DNA of 32,173 bases from Methanocorpusculaceae archaeon UBA425 (lineage in GTDB: Archaea; Halobacteriota; Methanomicrobia; Methanomicrobiales; Methanocorpusculaceae): assembly GCA_002506085.1 (NCBI GenBank), contig DAWV01000022.1, forward strand, positions 5,812-37,984. The letters run 5' to 3'. Shown here piece after piece: positions 6,826-14,688 of the stretch (position 1 is the first letter of the stretch; each line of letters starts with the position of its first letter). Below the pieces are notes generated by a model. That model searched no databases, was not told where the DNA came from, and saw only the letters and a program-made list of their open reading frames with translations. The position numbers were made by a program, and so were the translations under genes.

Positions 6826-9372
6826 TTAGGTTATGGTGATGGAGAACTCCATCTCCACGTTTGTTCCGTCATTGCCGATGAGCTGACCGGTAATCACATC
6901 GCCGGATTTTACTTCATAGATGTTCACGGCGACGGATTTCGTATCACTGCCGTATCCATCGATTACCGTATCACTGTTCACGGTAATCCGCCATTCGGCA
7001 TAATCGCTGTTCTCAAAGTTTACGAGTCCGTCGAAGAGAAGGACATCACTTATGCTGAACTTTTTGTCACCGACAACCGGCTTCAGCCCGGAGGCGAGTA
7101 TTGCGCCGAGGACCGTGTTTCCGGCAACATCATAGGACGAGCCGCTTGAGGCGATTACCGGGATTTTATTCGCGGAAACCGCGACCCGTGATGTGTAATC
7201 GAGCGTTTTTGGCACTGCGGTTTTTTCGAGGTCAAGGCTGATTTCCGTGATGCCGGAAATCTCCATTTCACCGGTCACTGCCGAGCCTGCAAGTCTGAGC
7301 GGCCATCCCTCTTCTTCTGTGAGAAGGACTCCGTTCTTCGTATTTGCAATAAGGTAGCCGGCATTCATGTAAGCATCTTTGCTGCTGACGGTTGTGCTGC
7401 CGTTTGCGCCGGTTATGGTGATATTATATCCGGACTGAGCCCGTGTTCTGTTGTAGGACTCTCCGCTGTGGGAATTTTCGTCATCGACAAATCCGGTAAG
7501 AAGCCAGAGAGGCATGCCTCCCCAGACATTCCCCTCACTATCAGTGTACGTGATGCTGTGAATCGATTCATCGCCCATCAGACTTATGCATGCAAGACCG
7601 GACTCAAAGTATCCTTTCGTCATTTCGGCATTCACGGAACCGTTCAGCTGAAGTGTCCAGTCGACATTTTTCGGGCGGATTTCGATTTTCACGATGTTCT
7701 GTGCGGACAGTCCTCCCGGTGACGCAAAACCGCTGTTATAATGCCAGAGATCTTCCGTTATCGTGTAATACATGTCCGCGCTGCTGAAGACATTGTCGTT
7801 ACTCGTGAAGAAGAGTCTAGGACCTTCCTTGTAGGCGGGAATAATCTTTCCGTCTGCATACCATGCAATGAACGCGGTTCCAAGACGTGGACTGGTTTCA
7901 TAGATGTTGTTGTATTCAAAGGTGTTCTTCCAGTTGTCGTCCGCAATCAGAACAATCTGGTCGTTTGTATTCATGCCGCCGACAAGGTCGGTGAGGGTTG
8001 ATACAGCGACACCTTTGACTTTATTGCTGACCTTCCAGTTTCCGGTGAGATACTCTTCCTTCAGGTCCCAGCCGACACCCTGACCAAGTTTCGGTTCGGT
8101 GATTTTCGCGGCAAGGCCCTGGAATCCGTAGTCAGTCTTTCCATCGCCGATGACCGGGTAGGTGACCGGATCTGAAATGATTTCAGCCCAGGACAGGTTG
8201 ATCTGCTTGACAATGCCGCCGTTCTCATCATACCGGACGACGGTGATGATAAGTTCCTCCGGGATTTCCTGGAAATCCGTCAACCGGATTTTGGTCAGAC
8301 CGGATATCGAGAGGTTCGTGAAGGTACTGTTCCGGGTATTATACACGGCTTCGCCGACAAGTCTCAGCGGGTAGTTATTCCCGGTGAGGGGCTGGTCATT
8401 GAGTTTGTTTGCAACAATATAACCATCGGAATCATCAGCGACCGGTTTACTTTCGGTCTCTTTCTGATATCCGTCGCCTGAGATGAGGGTGATGGTGTAG
8501 CCGGTTTCTGCAAGGTCAAGGCTGAATGCGGGAATCGAGTAATCATCGACGTAACCGAGCAGTGTTTCAAGCGGGATTCCTGACCAGACGTCCTTTGCTG
8601 CCGGATCGGTGAATGACGTTTTTGCTGAGGTTATCAGTGCTTCTACTTCCGATTTACCCAGATAGATGCCGAAGGTTTTGCCTTCGAGGAAAAGGTACCA
8701 CTCTTCTCCCTGAAAGGCGTTACCGGTCAGTTCAATGGATTTTATGCTGCCGAATTCACCGGATACCGCGGTTCCGACCAGAGTCACCGGTCCGTTTTTC
8801 ACCGGGGTTCCGTCTTTCATTTCTGCGGCAATCACGTATTTATCAGCATCAGCTTTTCCGCCGGCAATTTCGGATGAAGATATTTCATAGGTCCCGCCTG
8901 CATAATTCGTGATGATTATCATGTAGGGATTTTCTGAAATCAGGTCGGTGTTCAATGAGAAGTGACCCTGACTATACTCTCCGGGGATGCCTTTTTCGAG
9001 GTCATCGACCGTTGAAATGAGCGTGTAGAGCGGCATACCCGTGTACCCGTTCACGGTTACGAAATGGTGGGCTGAGCCGTCATACTCTTCCCGGGTCAGG
9101 CAGCGTTCCATCTTTCCTGACAGAAGAACGAGTCCGTCGTCAGAATTCCCTGACACGACGGGATTATTCGTGACGGACTCTCCCGCCCATCCGATTGAGA
9201 CTGCGGGTTTGAATGATGTCAGCGTATCCGTATAGGAGTAAACAACTCCGGTCCGGTCTGTATTCTCAGCAGCATTCACAACACCAGTGAACAGGCTGAT
9301 GAGGAGGAGAACCAGAATGATTCTTCCCGTCATTTTTACTGCAGAATACCTTAGTTCTTTTTTGCATTGCAT
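6826..9372 (-). CDS. Very large secreted multidomain protein, repeated sulfite-oxidase-like domains plus C-terminal DUF4430-like domain
   Basis: This 848-aa protein heads the seven-gene operon. ATG 9372 has GGAG eight nt upstream; ATG 9333 is a weaker alternative. A hydrophobic signal peptide ends near residue 35. At least three copies of one domain are visible by eye (GMPLYTLISTVDD, GIPLETLLGYVDD and GMPLWLLTGFVDD each followed by a GYxITI strand and a VGxAV/AGSAV segment), with a fourth, different domain around 390-590 matching the 258/280-aa proteins (VIGDGKTDYGFQG, VKGVAVSTLTDLVGGMN, GTAFIAWYADG). The last 120 residues look DUF4430-like (AEWRITVNSD, then VKSGDVITGQLIG). Unlike its neighbours it has no hydrophobic C-terminal tail, so it may be released or held by partners. 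Function is unknown. Confidence 0.7.
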   Translation of the reverse strand: MQCKKELRYSAVKMTGRIILVLLLISLFTGVVNAAENTDRTGVVYSYTDTLTSFKPAVSIGWAGESVTNNPVVSGNSDDGLVLLSGKMERCLTREEYDGSAHHFVTVNGYTGMPLYTLISTVDDLEKGIPGEYSQGHFSLNTDLISENPYMIIITNYAGGTYEISSSEIAGGKADADKYVIAAEMKDGTPVKNGPVTLVGTAVSGEFGSIKSIELTGNAFQGEEWYLFLEGKTFGIYLGKSEVEALITSAKTSFTDPAAKDVWSGIPLETLLGYVDDYSIPAFSLDLAETGYTITLISGDGYQKETESKPVADDSDGYIVANKLNDQPLTGNNYPLRLVGEAVYNTRNSTFTNLSISGLTKIRLTDFQEIPEELIITVVRYDENGGIVKQINLSWAEIISDPVTYPVIGDGKTDYGFQGLAAKITEPKLGQGVGWDLKEEYLTGNWKVSNKVKGVAVSTLTDLVGGMNTNDQIVLIADDNWKNTFEYNNIYETSPRLGTAFIAWYADGKIIPAYKEGPRLFFTSNDNVFSSADMYYTITEDLWHYNSGFASPGGLSAQNIVKIEIRPKNVDWTLQLNGSVNAEMTKGYFESGLACISLMGDESIHSITYTDSEGNVWGGMPLWLLTGFVDDENSHSGESYNRTRAQSGYNITITGANGSTTVSSKDAYMNAGYLIANTKNGVLLTEEEGWPLRLAGSAVTGEMEISGITEISLDLEKTAVPKTLDYTSRVAVSANKIPVIASSGSSYDVAGNTVLGAILASGLKPVVGDKKFSISDVLLFDGLVNFENSDYAEWRITVNSDTVIDGYGSDTKSVAVNIYEVKSGDVITGQLIGNDGTNVEMEFSITIT

Positions 9373-9409
9373 TACAGAATCTCCAAAACACCCACTTCAC
9401 ACGTATATC

Positions 9410-9427
9410 GACCGGAAAATTCCGGTC
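9410..9427. promoter_or_regulatory. Perfect palindrome in the 5' leader of the seven-gene operon
   Basis: GACCGGAA-AA-TTCCGGTC is a perfect inverted repeat with 8-bp arms. It lies 38-55 nt upstream of ATG 9372. The leader of the gene at 10135 has an equivalent element (10165-10179). Read on the minus strand, both are followed by a similar GAAGTGG...GTTTTGGAG stretch leading to the ribosome binding site. It could be an operator or an RNA hairpin controlling translation. Confidence 0.6.
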
Positions 9428-9445
9428 ATGATGATTAAAATGAGT

Positions 9446-9458
9446 TAATATACTTATT
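9446..9458 (-). promoter_or_regulatory. Probable TATA box for the operon starting at 9372
   Basis: On the minus strand this reads as an AAGTATATTAA-like box in a very AT-rich stretch (9430-9560), the only non-coding DNA upstream of the 848-aa gene. Initiation about 25 nt downstream would fall on or beside the palindrome at 9410-9427. Another AT-rich candidate lies near 9513-9524, so the exact box is uncertain. Confidence 0.35.
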
Positions 9459-9576
9459 GTAAGTTAACTATTATGAGTGTTGGGTAAATTATAATTGGTT
9501 GATTATTATGTAATAATATAACATATCAACTGATTGTGTTTAATAGGTTAATTAAACTTATAACGGCTGAAGATAC

Positions 9577-9583
9577 AAAAAAA
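9577..9583 (-). terminator. T-tract terminator after the 178-aa gene
   Basis: Seven A on the plus strand, read as T7 on the minus strand, start 16 nt past the stop codon at 9599. Oligo-T is the standard archaeal termination signal. It separates this gene from the operon that starts at 9372. Confidence 0.55.
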
Positions 9584-9598
9584 GGGTAAGGTTACGGT

Positions 9599-10135
9599 TT
9601 ATCTTCTGCTGATGAAGAGACCCGCTGCTGCGAGACCTGCAAGGATTCCTGCGATCGGCAGGGGAGAGGCCGCAGAGGTTGGCTGTGCCTTTTCGGTCGT
9701 TGCCTTCATGGAAACTGAGCAGTTATCATAGTCGTAGACGAGAGTAATGACCTGACCATTTTTCACGGTCGAGTTGGACCAGTCCGGAAGGGATTTCCCG
9801 CCGATTTTCTCGCCGTCTATGTAAAGGGACCAGCTTCCGTCTCCTTTGTGCACGCGGCCGAGCAGTTCATCAATGTTGAACCACATGGTGTCTGACCCCA
9901 TCTGGTTGTAGAACGTGACATTTTTGCCAAATGCATTGAACAGCATGCCTGCGATTGAGTCGGAGGAAACACTGGTGTTGACGCCTGAACTGATCTGGTC
10001 TGCCGGGATTACGATGATTGTCTCATCAATAAATACCGTTTTTTCTACTGTCTCTGCAGCACTGACTGAACCTGCCAGCAGAAACAGTGTAAAGACTATG
10101 AGAAGAATTTTACCTGCATTGTTTATTACATTCAT
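9599..10135 (-). CDS. Secreted DUF4430-like protein with C-terminal anchor
   Basis: This 178-aa protein has a signal peptide cleaved near residue 26 (AGSVSA) and a single domain with the DUF4430/transcobalamin-like pattern: an initial strand, a block with WFNIDELLGRV, then SWSLYIDGEKIGG and VKNGQVITLVYDYD (small hydrophobic strands around a W-x-x-Y-x-D/N-G turn). The C terminus, SPLPIAGILAGLAAAGLFIS + RR, is the same kind of tail as in four downstream proteins. ATG 10135 has GGAG nine nt upstream. It forms its own short transcription unit (TATA-like box at about 10237, T tract at 9577) but shares a palindromic leader with the operon that follows, so the two are probably co-regulated. The ligand is unknown. 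Confidence 0.7.
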   Translation of the reverse strand: MNVINNAGKILLIVFTLFLLAGSVSAAETVEKTVFIDETIIVIPADQISSGVNTSVSSDSIAGMLFNAFGKNVTFYNQMGSDTMWFNIDELLGRVHKGDGSWSLYIDGEKIGGKSLPDWSNSTVKNGQVITLVYDYDNCSVSMKATTEKAQPTSAASPLPIAGILAGLAAAGLFISRR

Positions 10136-10164
10136 TTACTAATACTCCAAAACCCACACCACTT

Positions 10165-10179
10165 CCGGCAAAATGCCGG
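10165..10179. promoter_or_regulatory. Palindrome in the 5' leader of the DUF4430-like gene
   Basis: CCGGCA-AAA-TGCCGG has 6-bp arms and lies 30-44 nt before ATG 10135. On the minus strand it reads CCGGCATTTTGCCGG, almost the same as CCGGAATTTTCCGG at 9412-9425. Both are followed by a GAAGTGG...GTTTTGGAG segment ending in the ribosome binding site. Confidence 0.6.
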
Positions 10180-10231
10180 CAGTTCACATCTCCATTGACA
10201 AAAGGCGAATATGAAAAAATGGGTATGCTTA

Positions 10232-10246
10232 TTTTTTATATATGTT
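10232..10246 (-). promoter_or_regulatory. TATA box for the 9599-10135 gene
   Basis: On the minus strand this reads CATATATAAAAAATA, a strong archaeal TATA-like sequence. Initiation about 25 nt downstream would give a leader of about 75 nt that contains the palindrome at 10165-10179 and the GGAG ribosome binding site. Confidence 0.5.
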
Positions 10247-10299
10247 TATTAGTTATAGTTTTCTATAGCTCATCGGGGATAGCGGGCAGAAATGGTTTG

Positions 10300-10317
10300 A
10301 AAAAAAAAGAAAAAAAA
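10300..10317 (-). terminator. Double T-tract terminator of the UPF0210/ACT operon
   Basis: On the minus strand a run of T8 and a run of T9 separated by a single C lie 17-34 nt beyond the stop codon of the UPF0210 gene. This is a typical archaeal oligo-T terminator and it isolates the gene from the surface-protein genes downstream. Confidence 0.6.
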
Positions 10318-10333
10318 GATAAAGGATTGCAGG

Positions 10334-11698
10334 TCAGTTTTTGAAGCTGTGAATCGGTGCCGGAATTCTTCCGCCGCGGTTGATGAAGTCGGCACACGAG
10401 AATTTATTCACTGCCTGAATCGGGGCATATCCGAGAAGACCGCCGAACTCTACGGTGTCTCCGATATCTTTTCCAATAACCGGAATCAGTCTGACCCCGG
10501 TTGTCTTCTGATTTATCATGCCGATTGCGGCTTCATCGGCGATGATGCCGGAAATCGTTGCGGCCGTGGTATTTCCCGGAATCGCGATCATATCAAGACC
10601 AACTGAACATACCGAGGTCATTGCCTCGAGTTTTTCAATAGTTATGGCGCCTCTGTTCACGGCGTCAATCATACCCTGGTCTTCGCTGACCGGGATGAAT
10701 GCTCCTGAAAACCCGCCGACATATGAACTTGCCATCACGCCGCCCTTTTTCACCTGATCGTTCAAAAGTGCGAGAGCCGCAGTTGTGCCCGGGGCACCCA
10801 CGGATTCAAGCCCCATCTCTTCCAGAATCTCGGCAACACTGTCGCCGACTGCCGGGGTCGGGGCAAGAGAAAGATCCACGATACCAAAAGGAATCCCGAG
10901 TCTCTCCGATGCTTCGAGAGCGACCAATTGCCCCATACGAGTGACCTTGAACGCCGTTTTCTTCACGGTTTCAGAGAGCACTTCAAAGTTTTCGCCGCGG
11001 ACCGATTCGAGAGCATGTTTTACGACACCCGGACCGCTGACACCGACATTGATAACCGCGTCCCCCTCGGTCACACCGTGGAATGCCCCTGCCATAAACG
11101 GGTTGTCATCGGGAGCATTGCATAACACGACGAGTTTTGCGCAGCCGAGCGAGCCGTTTTCCTTTGTCGCCTCTGCGGTTTCTTTTACAATCTCGCCCAT
11201 CAGTTTGACGGCATCCATATTGATACCGGTTTTTGTCGAACCGATGTTTACCGAACTGCAGATACGCTCGGTCGATGCAAGTGCCTGCGGAATCGAGCGG
11301 ATGAGATTTTCATCCGCCTGCGTCATCCCTTTGCATACGAGAGCCGAGTATCCTCCGAGGAAGTTTACGCCGACTTCTTTTGCGGCTCTGTCAAGCGTTT
11401 TTGCGATAGTGACGAAATCCTCAGGGGATTTGCATGCCGACCCGCCGATTAAGGCGATGGGAGTTACCGAGATACGCTTGTTTACAATCGGGATACCATA
11501 CTCGCGCTCGATATCATTACCGACGGAGACCAGGTTTTTTGCCACACGCGTAATTTTATCATATATTTTCGTGTTGAGTGCATCAAGATTCGCATCACAG
11601 CAGTCAAGAAGACTGATACCGAGCGTGATTGTTCTGACATCGAGCTTTTCCTGCTCGATCATCTTATTGGTTTCACTTACTTCAAAAAAATTTATCAT
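10334..11698 (-). CDS. PFL-family protein, UPF0210 (DUF711)
   Basis: This 454-aa soluble protein matches the UPF0210/DUF711 family end to end. Recognisable blocks are VRTITLGISLLDCCD near the N terminus, RISVTPIALIGGSAC, FLGGYSALVCKGMT, ICSSVNIGSTKTGINMDAV, NVGVSGPGVV, PTPAVGDSVAEILEEMGLE, VGGFSGAFIPVSEDQGM, and CSVGLDMIAIPGNTT near the C terminus. The family is distantly related to pyruvate-formate-lyase-like folds and its reaction is not established. It lies 6 nt downstream of the ACT-domain gene, a pairing that is conserved in many archaea and bacteria and suggests the two proteins work together, with ACT as the regulatory partner. Length is normal and no damage is seen. Confidence 0.93.
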   Translation of the reverse strand: MINFFEVSETNKMIEQEKLDVRTITLGISLLDCCDANLDALNTKIYDKITRVAKNLVSVGNDIEREYGIPIVNKRISVTPIALIGGSACKSPEDFVTIAKTLDRAAKEVGVNFLGGYSALVCKGMTQADENLIRSIPQALASTERICSSVNIGSTKTGINMDAVKLMGEIVKETAEATKENGSLGCAKLVVLCNAPDDNPFMAGAFHGVTEGDAVINVGVSGPGVVKHALESVRGENFEVLSETVKKTAFKVTRMGQLVALEASERLGIPFGIVDLSLAPTPAVGDSVAEILEEMGLESVGAPGTTAALALLNDQVKKGGVMASSYVGGFSGAFIPVSEDQGMIDAVNRGAITIEKLEAMTSVCSVGLDMIAIPGNTTAATISGIIADEAAIGMINQKTTGVRLIPVIGKDIGDTVEFGGLLGYAPIQAVNKFSCADFINRGGRIPAPIHSFKN

Positions 11699-11704
11699 GA
11701 TTTT

Positions 11705-11977
11705 TTAGATCCGGTGCATTTTTTCAAAGATTTCTTCGCGCTGGCATCTGATGTGGACTCCGGTCTCTACGCCGAGCTGCTCAAGTTCGCGTGCCATGTC
11801 GCCAAACGATACGGCAGAATTGCCGGTATCAACGATCATCATCATATTGAAGTATCCCTGCACAATGGTCTGGGATATATCTTCGACGTTAATCTGATTT
11901 TTTGCGAGATATGTACATACTTTTGCAATGATGCCGACTGCATCTTTTCCAACGACCGTGATAATGGTTTTGTTCAT
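11705..11977 (-). CDS. ACT domain protein, UPF0237
   Basis: This 90-aa stand-alone ACT domain starts with the usual MNKTIITVVGKDAVGIIAKV and contains NQINVEDISQTIVQGYFNM. ACT domains bind small ligands, often amino acids, and this subfamily (UPF0237) usually neighbours UPF0210, as here (6 nt apart). ATG 11977 has AGGAG upstream in AAGGAGAGGAAC. It probably regulates or completes the UPF0210 protein; the ligand is unknown. Confidence 0.92.
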   Translation of the reverse strand: MNKTIITVVGKDAVGIIAKVCTYLAKNQINVEDISQTIVQGYFNMMMIVDTGNSAVSFGDMARELEQLGVETGVHIRCQREEIFEKMHRI

Positions 11978-12056
11978 GTTCCTCTCCTTATGTGTTATTT
12001 AAAAAGTCACTAATTCATTTTCCCTGTGTGAACAAATAGCTTTGTTTCTTCCAAAG

Positions 12057-12062
12057 AAAAAA
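12057..12062 (-). terminator. Short T-tract terminator after the radical SAM gene
   Basis: T6 on the minus strand, eight nt past the stop codon at 12071, preceded by a weak GGAG/CTCC hairpin that overlaps the end of the gene. Confidence 0.4.
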
Positions 12063-12070
12063 GGGGAGTT

Positions 12071-13111
12071 TCAGCTCCATGAGGCAAGTGTCGTCTGCTT
12101 ATATTTCCCAAGCGATAAATACGGCATCGCCCGTTTCATGATTACACCGCATTCACGAAGCACGTCCGGGTTTTTGACATTCTTTTCCTCCCGCTTTTTG
12201 AGAATCTCACCGGCACTCACCGGACCGATTCCCGGCACACGCAAAAGCTCCGCGAACTCCGCGGTTACCGGATTCACCTCGGGAAGGGTTTTTGCGAGGA
12301 GAATTTTCGGGTCGGCGTTCAGAAGCATCCCGTCTTCATCGAAGACGGGGGATGTTTCCGCGCGTTCGTATCCATAAAGCCGGAGCAGGGCATCGACCTG
12401 ATACCATCTGTTTGCGCGCCAGACAGGAGTGTTTTCATGCTGTTCGAGGGGTGTCCCTGAAATTGCATAAAATGCGGAGTAATAGACCCTTGCAGGATGA
12501 TATTTCTCATAACTTGTCATGACGGTGTTGAAAATATCAACATCGGATTCTCCTGCCGCCCCGACAACGAACTGCGTCGAGTGCTTCCCGGGCATAATCT
12601 CGGCAAGCCATTTGTGCCGGGTCAGAAGATCGGTCGAGTAATTTTTCACGGATGCAACTTCCGAGAGATATGATGCGTTCGGGGCTTCCAGATTAATACT
12701 CAGCCGTGTGGCATACTTTGCCATTTCCGTAATGTCGGTCCGGTTTGCGCCCGGGAGAACCTTGAGATGAAGATATCCATTGTAACCGGAACTCCGGAGG
12801 ATTTTTGCGGTTTCGGTGAGGCGTTCCATGCCGAGATCCACATCACCCCGGGGAATTCCAGTACTTAAGAGAAGACCGCCTGCTTTTCCCTGGTGATAGA
12901 GTTCGAGAAAGCCGTGCGCGAGTTCATCCGGGGTGAAACTGATGCCTTTCTTTCTCGTACATACCTCGCAGTATGCGCAGTCAAAGGAACAGGTTCCTTC
13001 AAGAAGAATTTTCATCGGGCTGCACTGGTGGGATTTTCCCTCGTTTCGTCCCGTCTGATCAAAGAACTGGGAACTTGTCGCCCGTTCTATTTTCCTCAGC
13101 AGTTCAGACAT
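12071..13111 (-). CDS. Radical SAM protein with helix-hairpin-helix, putative DNA modification/repair family
   Basis: This 346-aa protein carries the radical SAM 4Fe-4S motif CSFDCAYC (Cys41, 45, 48; a fourth Cys51 follows closely) after an N-terminal block SHQCSPMKILLEGT. The middle region (KAGGLLLSTGIPRG, GYLHLKVLPG, RLSINLEAPN) is a TIM-barrel-like core. The C terminus has a DNA-binding-type helix-hairpin-helix, LLRVPGIGPVSAGEIL (about residues 287-302). This combination matches the archaeal members of the putative DNA modification/repair radical SAM family, which in bacteria is often linked to a uracil-DNA-glycosylase-like gene; no such partner is adjacent here. The substrate is unknown. 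It is transcribed alone: the next gene upstream is more than 200 nt away and the next downstream 93 nt. Confidence 0.87.
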   Translation of the reverse strand: MSELLRKIERATSSQFFDQTGRNEGKSHQCSPMKILLEGTCSFDCAYCEVCTRKKGISFTPDELAHGFLELYHQGKAGGLLLSTGIPRGDVDLGMERLTETAKILRSSGYNGYLHLKVLPGANRTDITEMAKYATRLSINLEAPNASYLSEVASVKNYSTDLLTRHKWLAEIMPGKHSTQFVVGAAGESDVDIFNTVMTSYEKYHPARVYYSAFYAISGTPLEQHENTPVWRANRWYQVDALLRLYGYERAETSPVFDEDGMLLNADPKILLAKTLPEVNPVTAEFAELLRVPGIGPVSAGEILKKREEKNVKNPDVLRECGVIMKRAMPYLSLGKYKQTTLASWS

Positions 13112-13319
13112 TACAAATAAGAATCAGCATGGAAGATTATAAACCCCGAACCGCGCGGTGCGATAATGCCCCGTGAACTGAATAAAACTGTGCTCCCTAT
13201 GCGTGAGCAGGCATATTCCGCAGAGGTCGGGATGGTTTTCATCCGCAGATTCCGCTCACGGGATTTATTCCTGCGAAAAAAAGCCCGGCAGCTCAGTCAT
13301 CCTGCATCCGTTAATACTG

Positions 13320-13326
13320 AAAAAAA
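13320..13326 (-). terminator. T-tract terminator after the repeat lipoprotein gene
   Basis: T7 on the minus strand lies 6-12 nt past the stop codon at 13333. The 13112-13332 gap otherwise holds no supported gene, only the probable promoter region of the radical SAM gene. Confidence 0.45.
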
Positions 13327-13332
13327 GGAAAA

Positions 13333-13761
13333 TTATTCCGGTATAATCGAGTTACCGTCTTTTGTAATGTAATACTTGGTCACTGTGCCGTCCTCTTCGG
13401 TTACTTTATAGTGGGTATTCCCATTACTGTCGATGTACCAGTCCATCGTTTCACCGTTTGAGCCGACATAGGATCCGCTGGTCTCGTCTCCAGTGTATGT
13501 TGAGCCGTCTTCGGTTGTAATCTTAATGGATCCGTCCGAGTTATAATACATAACATTACCGGCTTTATCGACATACTTGTAGCTTCCGTCCGCATTGACA
13601 TAGACCGTGGCATCGCCGTCTGTGTATACGCCCGCTCCCACACCGGGAACGAACACCCCACCCGCGGTGGGGTTTTGATCTACCGGCTCTTCAGATACAC
13701 AGCCTGCTGCGCAGACCATGAAGATGCACATAATTCCTAATGCAATAATCAGTTTTTTCAT
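13333..13761 (-). CDS. Small lipoprotein with short Asp/Gly/Tyr-rich repeats
   Basis: This 142-aa protein has a signal peptide with lipobox CAAGC (Cys21). The mature part, from about residue 45, consists of short Asp-Gly-Ser and Tyr-rich beta-hairpin-like units (DGSYKYVDKAGNVMYY, NSDGSIKITTEDGSTYTG, TMDWYIDSNGNTHYKV, TEEDGTVTKYYITKDGN). This resembles a run of roughly 15-18-residue units, perhaps a small beta sheet or propeller-like arrangement. No catalytic motif or known family is recognised. It lies 30 nt after the end of the glycosylase gene on the same strand but has its own T-tract terminator. It is probably a membrane-anchored surface protein of unknown function. Confidence 0.65.
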   Translation of the reverse strand: MKKLIIALGIMCIFMVCAAGCVSEEPVDQNPTAGGVFVPGVGAGVYTDGDATVYVNADGSYKYVDKAGNVMYYNSDGSIKITTEDGSTYTGDETSGSYVGSNGETMDWYIDSNGNTHYKVTEEDGTVTKYYITKDGNSIIPE

Positions 13762-13791
13762 ATCAATTTTAATCTATTGTCAGGAAATATC

Positions 13792-14688
13792 TTAAACTCT
13801 TCGGCGATTGCGAGTATCCTGATTTTCGGCTCCGGCGAGTCGGTATTCCCCCTCTTTTTCCCGCACGAAAAACCCCTCAGCCGCCATCTTCTCCATGACA
13901 TCCTTCACCCGCATGACATCTTCACCCGTCTCTTTTGCCAGAGTCCCGGCATCTGCTGTTTCCAGTATCAGCATTTTCCGGAGAACACTGCCGCGGACCT
14001 GCCGGTCCGACCCCTCGAACGCTTTCTGTTTTGCGTAATGCCGGCTCCGCTGATTCGGATTTTTTACCGATGCTTTCAGAGCCGTTCCAAGATCCATCAA
14101 CGCCCAGTACCATACCCGCGGATTATCCGGAAGCATGGCGGAAACGAGCGGCAAAATCTCCGAATCATCCACAATCGTGTCCTCCCCGAAGAAATAATGA
14201 ATGAAGACCCGGCGGATATTCGTTTCAATGAAAACCACCGGCCGGTTGAATGCGAAGGCGGCGATTGAACAGGATGTCGCGGGTCCGATTCCCGGAAGCC
14301 TGACGAGAATTTCAGGCTCCTCCGGGATTTTCCCTTCATATTCATCCGCAATTATCTTCGCCAGTTTCTGCAGATTCAGGGCACGCCGGTTGTATCCCAT
14401 TCCCTGCCAGGCGGCAAGAAGATCAGCCGGATCGGATTGTGCGAGAGCAAATACATCCGGGTATTTCTCGATGAATGCCGGATACATCACGGCGACCCGC
14501 GGGACCTGGGTCTGCTGAAGCATAACCTCTGACACAACAATCCGGTAAGGGTCGTCCGTGTGCCTCCACTCCATATCATGCCGGCCTTTTGCCAGATAGA
14601 ATTCCATCACATGATTTTGGAAATCTGCAATTAACGATGGGGAAATCCCCTCCTCTCTGAACCGCGTCCGGAAGTCTGATATGAGCAT
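13792..14688 (-). CDS. mutY: MutY-like A/G adenine DNA glycosylase lacking the iron-sulfur cluster
   Basis: This 298-aa protein belongs to the HhH-GPD base-excision superfamily. MutY-type SEVMLQQTQVPRV (Glu54, the expected catalytic Glu) is followed by YNRRALNLQKLA and the hairpin LPGIGPATSC (131-140). The catalytic Asp position in VDGNVxRV of E. coli MutY reads IETNIRRV here, with Glu155. The four-cysteine Fe-S loop that normally follows ALMDLG is absent; instead there is KNPNQRSRHYAKQKAFEGSD, typical of a clusterless subfamily. The C terminus (about 235-298) looks like a small winged helix (TADAGTLAKETGEDVMRVKD) rather than the 8-oxoG-reading NUDIX-like domain. It likely excises a mispaired base in the nucleus-free cytoplasm. 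It is the second gene of an operon and its ATG overlaps the stop of the AbrB-PhoU gene (TAATG). Confidence 0.82.
   Translation of the reverse strand: MLISDFRTRFREEGISPSLIADFQNHVMEFYLAKGRHDMEWRHTDDPYRIVVSEVMLQQTQVPRVAVMYPAFIEKYPDVFALAQSDPADLLAAWQGMGYNRRALNLQKLAKIIADEYEGKIPEEPEILVRLPGIGPATSCSIAAFAFNRPVVFIETNIRRVFIHYFFGEDTIVDDSEILPLVSAMLPDNPRVWYWALMDLGTALKASVKNPNQRSRHYAKQKAFEGSDRQVRGSVLRKMLILETADAGTLAKETGEDVMRVKDVMEKMAAEGFFVREKEGEYRLAGAENQDTRNRRRV

Noticed and set aside
10785..11708. 307-codon plus-strand frame
   Set aside because: It is antisense to the UPF0210 gene, whose protein is unmistakable; the plus-strand translation is Ser/Pro/Arg-rich with no family.
13166..13372. 68-codon plus-strand frame
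   Set aside because: It has no ribosome binding site, overlaps the end of the convergent lipoprotein gene and has no recognisable motif.
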